Origin: Williamsoniiplasma somnilux
Lineage (GTDB): Bacteria > Bacillota_I > Bacilli_A > Mycoplasmatales > Mycoplasmataceae
Assembly: GCF_002804005.1 (NCBI RefSeq)
Contig: NZ_CP024965.1
Coordinates: 248,001-312,000 of the forward strand
Length of the DNA: 64,000 bases
Direction: 5' to 3'
Numbering within the stretch: position 1 is the first letter of the stretch; each line of letters opens with the position of its first letter. The notes beneath the pieces are model-generated. The model had not been told where the DNA came from. It did not search any database and saw only the letters and a list, made by a program, of their open reading frames with translations. Below are positions 58,201-64,000 of the stretch, piece by piece. The translations under genes and the position numbers were made by a program.

Positions 58201-59875
58201 AGATTTTGTCAAAGAATTTGAAATGACTTTATTTGGTATTACCGCTTCCAATAAACTTGATCAATATAACAATATTTATTTAAGCGATATTTCAAGAATT
58301 TTGTCGTTTGAATTAGCGCAAAGTTTTGCAACACAATTAGCTAAAGATATCATTGACGAATCTTTAAATAAAAATCTTTTTGTTCAAGATGAATCGCAAA
58401 TTATAAATGATGTTTATAAACAAATTAGTAATAATTTGATTTTAAAAAATTTTAATCCCGAAAATGACAAATATTGAAAAATTATTAATAATCCATTAAT
58501 TGATTTAAAAAGTTTAATTTCTGATGATATTACTAACCCTAAAATTGAAGATGTAATTTCAAGCAAAATTTTAAAAGCGAAAATAAATCAAACCAAAAAT
58601 CAAGATGGACTATCGTTTACTGGGTTATCTAAATCAGCTATCTCAATTATTACTACATCAATGATGATTGACAAACCCAATTCTTTAAAAGAAGAATCTA
58701 TCATAGCGATAAATCAATTACTTTTTAATAAAAACACCGAAACACTTTCTAACAGCTTTGAAGCATTACTGGATAGAAAACATTACGAAAATCCAGTTGA
58801 TGTTGCTATTTATGCTATGGATTTTAAAGATTGAAAATATGGTGATATTCGAAATAATTTAAATTTCTCTGGAGTTTCAAATGATACTTTTGCAACTTTA
58901 CACAATCCTAACTTCAAAAAAGATGAAACTGCTTTAAAAGCAATTATTCCTTATGCGGTTGCAAGAAAAATGAATTGAGAAGTTAATGATATTGTTTATA
59001 TGACTTCACGCACAAGTTTGTTAAAACCATTTACAATTCAAATTGTTGGTATAAATAAATCAATGACATTTAGTTTAACTGATGATTGACCTATTATTGT
59101 TGATTATGATAACTATGCTGAACAAATGTTTAGAAAGCAAGCTTATGAAGAATTTAAAGTTTCACAAGAAATGATGTTTGACCGTATGTATTCTAACGAA
59201 ACTTTATTAGAAGGTAAAGTTGATGTCTGAAACATTAGTAAGTCAATATCTTCAATGAAATTTAAAGGTTTGTCATTAACTTTTTCAATTAAAAACGATT
59301 CATCAGTTTTTATGTCAATTTTTGGTAGCATGCTACCCGAACTACCTAATGTTCTTAGGGTTGATAAAAATCTTTTATTGGTTACAAATCCTAATCTAGC
59401 ATTCATAAGTGATAAATCTGGTGTTGCTCCATACAATATTTTATTAGCAACAGTTGATAATGTTACTCAGCAATTCAATACAATCATGATTATTTTCTTG
59501 GTTTTACAAACTTTCTTGTTAGCAATAATTTTAATTGTTGTCATGAACATTATTGTTGATGAAGCTTCACAAATTATTTTGACAATGAGAGCCCTTGGTT
59601 ATAAAACTAAAGAAATCAATTGAGTAGTAATGGGTAAATATATTATTGGAGCAATTATTTCATTTATAATTGCTTACGGTTTATCAATGTTGATTTGGTA
59701 TATAATTTTAACAGTGATTGGTAATGAATATCAAATTTATATTTTTTTACCATTTGAGTGAAAAGCATTAGTTGTAACTTTTTTAGTTCTATCTGGAATT
59801 ATTGGACTGGGTTGGTACACTGCTTACAAACAAGTTAACAAACGTAAATTGAATCAAATTACTAACTTTATGTAA
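55241..59875 (+). CDS. Very large FtsX-type ABC transporter permease
   Basis: A 1,544-residue membrane protein. It begins MRLIIKSYLKTFTKNLTALV, the first membrane segment. A large extracellular region (about residues 45-590) follows, then three membrane segments of an FtsX/MacB-like domain, with KKEINETRRQLGIFKSFGYK in the coupling loop. A second, similar set with a fourth-segment connector starts near residue 760. Another extracellular block precedes the C-terminal FtsX domain, which has DEASQIILTMRALGYKTKEI. No ATPase gene is adjacent, so the partner must lie elsewhere. GGGAGGT precedes the ATG. Substrate unknown; such proteins in mollicutes are thought to handle lipids or lipoproteins. Confidence 0.88.
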
Positions 59876-59878
59876 TCA

Positions 59879-59907
59879 AAAACTCCAAGGTAAAACCTTG
59901 GAGTTTT
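59879..59907 (+). terminator. Terminator after the FtsX-type permease
   Basis: AAAACTCCAAGGT pairs with ACCTTGGAGTTTT over loop AAA, 13 bp, then a short AT-rich tail. It lies four bases after the stop. Confidence 0.85.
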
Positions 59908-59945
59908 ATTATAAAATTAATAAAGATATAACTATGGAGAAACCA

Positions 59946-60557
59946 ATGGATTACAGTAAATTAATAGAAAAATTTAATCAAGAAAAAAAAGGAAAAATTA
60001 TCGACACTAAATATGGGCCTTACAATTTAAAATGAAAATTTGAAAACTTTCCTCAAATTTTATCTAAACCTACTTTTTTAACTTACATTTCTACAAGTTT
60101 AGATTATCAATTTTCAGCATTAATGATTGATGCTATTGAAAAAGAGATTGAACAAATAAGAGAATTATTTAATTTAACAACTGAAGCAGCTCAGCGCTAT
60201 CTAACAGAACTAGATTTTGAGGACAAAATTAGTAAAGTTTATGAAACATTACTTTTAGAACTTTACGTTATCTTGAGAGAATTTATTAATAAAGATTTTA
60301 TTGGTTGAATTTTTGATGATGCCTTGCGCAAAAACACAATTGAAAGAGGTGTTGAATATGACGCAAATTTATTTTTTGCTTTCCGAAAAGAAAAATTGCG
60401 TTTAGATTTTCAAAAGGCACTTCGTAAAATAGTTAAGTTTATGTTTAAACAAATGCCAAATGATCAAACGTTCGGTTTATTAGATTTGCAATATGATAAA
60501 GATATTAACGATAAACAATTAATGTTAAAAGAAATTAAATTAAAAGCATTAATTTAA
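59946..60557 (+). CDS. Hypothetical helical protein
   Basis: A 203-residue soluble protein, MDYSKLIEKFNQEKKGK, predicted to be largely helical (for example IEKEIEQIRELFNLTTEAAQ). No membrane segment, signal or motif I recognise. GGAGAAAC precedes the ATG. It lies between the permease and pheS with a small gap (64 bases) and may share a message with neither. TGA Trp codons occur at two places. Confidence 0.72.
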
Positions 60558-60592
60558 AACTTTTAATTCTTATAAATAAGTAGTAAAAAGAG

Positions 60593-60598
60593 TAAAAT
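60593..60598 (+). promoter_or_regulatory. -10 of pheST
   Basis: TAAAAT, 23 bp before the pheS ATG. The 64-base gap leaves no room for a T-box leader. Confidence 0.3.
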
Positions 60599-60621
60599 TA
60601 TATGTATTGGAAGGACTTATT

Positions 60622-61677
60622 ATGATAGCAAAAATAACGTTAATTTTAAAAGATTTTAATGATCAGCTTAATAAAGTAAACAATGTTGAACAATTAGAAG
60701 AAATTAAGCAGCAATTTACCGGTAAATCTTCACCATTGAATGAAATTCTAAAAATGATGAAAGATGCTGATGCAACAACGAAGCAAGAGCTAGGTAAAGC
60801 CGCTAATGAAGCGCGTGCAAAAATTGCTAATAAATTAAATTTAAAATTAGATGTATTTAATCGTGAAATTTTAAATAGAAAATTACTTAATGATAAAATC
60901 GATGTTTCAAAACCAGGCACTGATTTTTCATTTGGGACTAAACACCCTTTGAATTTAGTGATAGAAGAAATTTCTGATATTTTTACAGAAATTGGTTATG
61001 AAATGATTAATGGAACTGAAGTAGAATTAGATTTATATAATTTCCAAAATTTAAATTTACCTCTTGGACATCCAGCAAGAGATATGCAAGATACTTTTTA
61101 TATTAATGAAGAAACTGTTATGAGAACTCATTGTACAAACATGACTTCGAGAATGCTTTCTAAATTAGCTCAAGAGCAAAGTGGAGAAACCAAAAATTTA
61201 GCAGCAATTTCTTATGGTAATGTTTACCGTAGAGATGACGACGATGCTACTCATTCTCATCAATTTATGCAAATTGACGGTTTTGCAGTTGGTCCTAAGA
61301 TTTCGTTTGCAAATCTAAAATGAGTTTTGAAATATATGTGTAAAAGATTATTTAATGACTCAGTAAATATTCGTTTAAGACCAAGTTACTTTCCATTTAC
61401 TGAACCTTCAGTTGAAGTTGATGTTTCTTGTTTTAAATGTAATGGAGCAGGATGTGCTTTATGTAAGCAATCTGGTTGAATTGAAATTTTGGGTTCAGGA
61501 ATGATCAATCAGCAAGTATTGGAATTAAATGGTTTAGACCCTGAAAAAATTACTGGATTAGCATTTGGAATCGGAATTGAAAGAATAGCAATGTTAAAGT
61601 TTGGAGTTACTAATATTCGTGCTTTTTACGAAAATAATGTTAAATTTTTAGATCAATTTAAATTTTATGGAGAATAG
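60622..61677 (+). CDS. pheS: Phenylalanyl-tRNA synthetase alpha subunit
   Basis: Catalytic subunit that charges tRNA-Phe. The 351-residue protein has an N-terminal coiled coil, then class II motif 1 with [20 protein letters not shown], motif 2 with [20 protein letters not shown] and motif 3 with [17 protein letters not shown] zinc-like Cys cluster is seen in [23 protein letters not shown] at 60622 follows GGAAGGA; the in-frame TTG at 60607 is not used. Stop TAG lies 10 bases before pheT. Confidence 0.96.
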
Positions 61678-61687
61678 GAGAAAATAG

Positions 61688-64000
61688 ATGATACTAACAA
61701 GAAACTGATTATCAAAATTTATTAATCTAAAAGATGTTACTAATCAACAAATTTCTATTGCTCTGAATTCTTTAGGTTTTGAAGTTGAAGAAGAACACGA
61801 CATTAAAACTTGAAATGATCAACTTGTAATTGGATATGTTGAAGAATCTCAACAGATTGAAGGAACTCATTTGAGATTTAATAAAGTTAATGTAGGCAAT
61901 CATATTTTAGAGATTGTGTGTGGGGCTCCAAACGTTAATGCTAAACAATTTGTGATTGTTGCTCAACCCGGACAAACTATCGCTAATGGGTTAACACTTG
62001 GAGAGAGAAAAATTAGAGGTTACAAATCACAAGGGATGATTTGTGCTTTGAATGAAATAGGAATTAAAAATTCTTTTTTAAGCAAAAAAGAAGCTGACTC
62101 AATTTACGAAATTCATTCCGCTAATATCACTAAAGATAATATAGGTAAATCAATTAATGCGATTGGTTTTGATGATTATATTTGAGATATGGATCTAACA
62201 TTAGATCGTAGTGATGCTTTAGGGGCAACGCAATTAATTAAAGAAATTGCTAATTATTTTAAACTTAACATTGATTGAAATTATTTAAATCCTCAAACAG
62301 TTTCATCATTTACTTCAAATGCAATATTTGAAGTTGAATCGGACTTAAATAAAGATATTAATACTTTGGCATTTCAAGAATTTTGTATTAAGAATCAAAA
62401 ATTTGTTTTAGAAGCAGCAGATGATATTTGATTAAAATTAAATAATGTAAAAACTAAAGAAAATAACTTTGAAGATCTTGCAAATATTGTGGCTATTGAA
62501 TCTGGTCAACCAATTATTTTAATTGATCAAACTAAAATTAGAGGTTCAATTAAATTAGAATTAAAAAATCTTGAGGGTAAAGATTTTATTTGTTTAACTA
62601 ATCAAAATAAAATAATTAACATTATTGGTCAAGATATAGAACAAGAATTTAAGGTTTCTGAAACAACTGAAAAGGTTATGGGGATTTATTTAAATTTGAA
62701 CACAAATTTAATGCGTAAACAACAAAAAAATTTGGATATTTCTAATACATTTACCCAAAGATTTATGAAACCACTAAATTCTAATCTTTTTGAATTTTCA
62801 TCAAAAGTTTTAGTTGCAAATTTGGAAAGATATAATTTATTAACAAGCCTTTCAAGTATCTATGTTGTCATAGAAAAACCTAATACAAACAATGTCTTTA
62901 AAATTTCATTAAAAAAAATTAATGATTTTTTAGGAACAAATTTAAGTAGTGAAAAAATTAAAAAATTATTTAGAACGTTAGACATTAGCATCTCTGGAAA
63001 TGATGAAGAACTTATTTTTACAGTTGATCTTAATAGAACTGATTTATATGGAAAATATGATATTTGCGAAGAAATCGCAAGACTATATGGTTATGACAAC
63101 ATCCAAGAAGTTGCTCCAACTATTATTGCCAGAGAAAATACTAAAAAAACGGAAGCAAAAATTCAAAATAAAATTTCTGACTATTTAATTGGTCTTGGAT
63201 TTAACAACACTAAAACTTATTCATTATTAGCAAAAGAAGAAGTATTGAAATGAAATCTTTTTAAACTCAAAGAACCAGTAAACTTAATGTCGCCACTATC
63301 CAAACTACACGAAACTTATCGATTATCTTTAATTAGTTCTTTGATAGAGGTTTCTGCATTTAACTCTGCAATAGACAATAAAAAAGTAAAACTTTGGGAA
63401 ACAGCAGATGTTTATACAAATGATTTACAAAGACAAAAACATTTGGCAATTTTAGTTTCTGGCGATGTTTTGAACGATAAAATGAATGATTCTTCAATTG
63501 TAAATAATTACTTCTATTTAAAAGGTGTTGCTGAAAATATTTTTTCTCAATATAAATTAGACGCAAGTAAGATTACCTATTCAGTTTTAGAAAACGTAAT
63601 TGATGAAATTCATCCTTATGTAAATGCAGAAATAAAATTTAAAGACGAAGTTTTGGGTTACATTTTTCAAGTTAATCCCAAACATGCTAACATTAAAAAA
63701 ATTAGCAAAACATTTGGGTTGGAACTTAATTTATCAATTGTTGAAAAAAATTCAGAAAAAATATATAGTGTCAAAGCTTTGTCTAAATTTCAACATTCAA
63801 CAAGAGATATCTCGTTGCTTTTAAATAATGAAATAAAATATGAAGATGTTATTAAACAGTTAACTGCGGGAGTAAATAACTTAATTAATATTAAATTAAT
63901 TGATGAATACACTGACGAAAAATTAATTAAACAAAACCAAAAATCTTTAGCTATTTCTTTTACTTTTAATAATGTTGATAAACAAATGGATGAAAAAGAT
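61688..64000 (+). CDS. pheT: Phenylalanyl-tRNA synthetase beta subunit, 3' end cut by window edge
   Basis: Beta subunit for tRNA-Phe recognition and editing. 771 residues are visible, open to the window end. The N-terminus is MILTRNWLSKFINLKDVTNQ. An EMAP-like tRNA-binding domain lies at about residues 39-150 (IVCGAPNVNAKQFVIVA, LTLGERKIRGYKSQGMICA). The B5 region has DLNRTDLYGKYDICEEIARL. The core part after it follows the family. RBS AGGAG. The final FDX-ACB domain is missing or incomplete. Several TGA Trp codons. Confidence 0.95.

Noticed and set aside
60558-60621. T-box riboswitch before pheST
   Set aside because: Only 64 bases lie between the genes, too short for a T-box, and no AGGGTGG-like T-box sequence is present.

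Overview
The window reads as chromosome of a mollicute that uses genetic code 4 (UGA = Trp). Almost every real gene runs through in-frame TGA codons at positions where its family has tryptophan, the DNA is very AT-rich, and the 16S rRNA has a Spiroplasma/Entomoplasma look. A Mesoplasma/Entomoplasma-type organism (Entomoplasmatales) is my inference; no database was searched. All coordinates below were built by reading through TGA.

Region by region. (1) 1-19.5 kb, housekeeping: rnc (5' truncated), smc, a phosphate-uptake operon pstS-pstCA-pstB-phoU with PstC and PstA fused into one polypeptide, a convergent DUF1295 membrane enzyme, ftsY-ylxM-ymdB followed by a membrane-anchored alpha/beta-hydrolase-like protein and a multipass membrane protein, then metK, cutC, trmFO, manA and a YhaM-like HD exoribonuclease. 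(2) 19.5-34.9 kb, a surface-protein island: a minus-strand secreted protein, two decayed DUF285 genes, four large proteins built from about 33 copies of a roughly 97-residue tryptophan-rich module that I do not recognise, and one DUF285 protein without a signal peptide. Two of the four large proteins end in DUF285 repeats. One holds an almost perfect in-frame 291-bp tandem array and sits behind a promoter whose -35/-10 spacer is a 16-T homopolymer, which suggests size variation plus on/off phase variation. (3) 34.9-41.2 kb, minus strand: an azoreductase, then a translationally coupled operon of two large lipoproteins and a HIT protein, resembling the P80/P60/HinT arrangement of other mollicutes. 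(4) 41.3-50 kb: sufS-sufU, 5-formyl-THF cyclo-ligase, a MerR regulator and an aldo/keto reductase with matching 19-bp-spacer MerR-type promoters, pgi, an S1 protein, a dimeric dUTPase, an RNA methyltransferase and gapN. (5) 50-55.2 kb: one 16S-23S-5S rRNA operon with tandem promoters and long processing stems. (6) 55.2-64 kb: a giant FtsX-type permease, a hypothetical protein, pheS and pheT (3' truncated).

How they fit together: Pst/PhoU serves phosphate import; pgi, manA and gapN feed sugar phosphates into glycolysis, with GapN supplying NADPH; SufS/SufU makes Fe-S clusters; MetK, TrmFO, the cyclo-ligase and the RNA methyltransferase belong to one-carbon and RNA-modification chemistry; FtsY, SMC, RNase III and YhaM are core secretion, chromosome and RNA functions. 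The best candidate for an undescribed system is the modular Trp-rich protein family at 21.7-34.1 kb with its homopolymer-spaced promoter, tandem array and gene-conversion-like tract.
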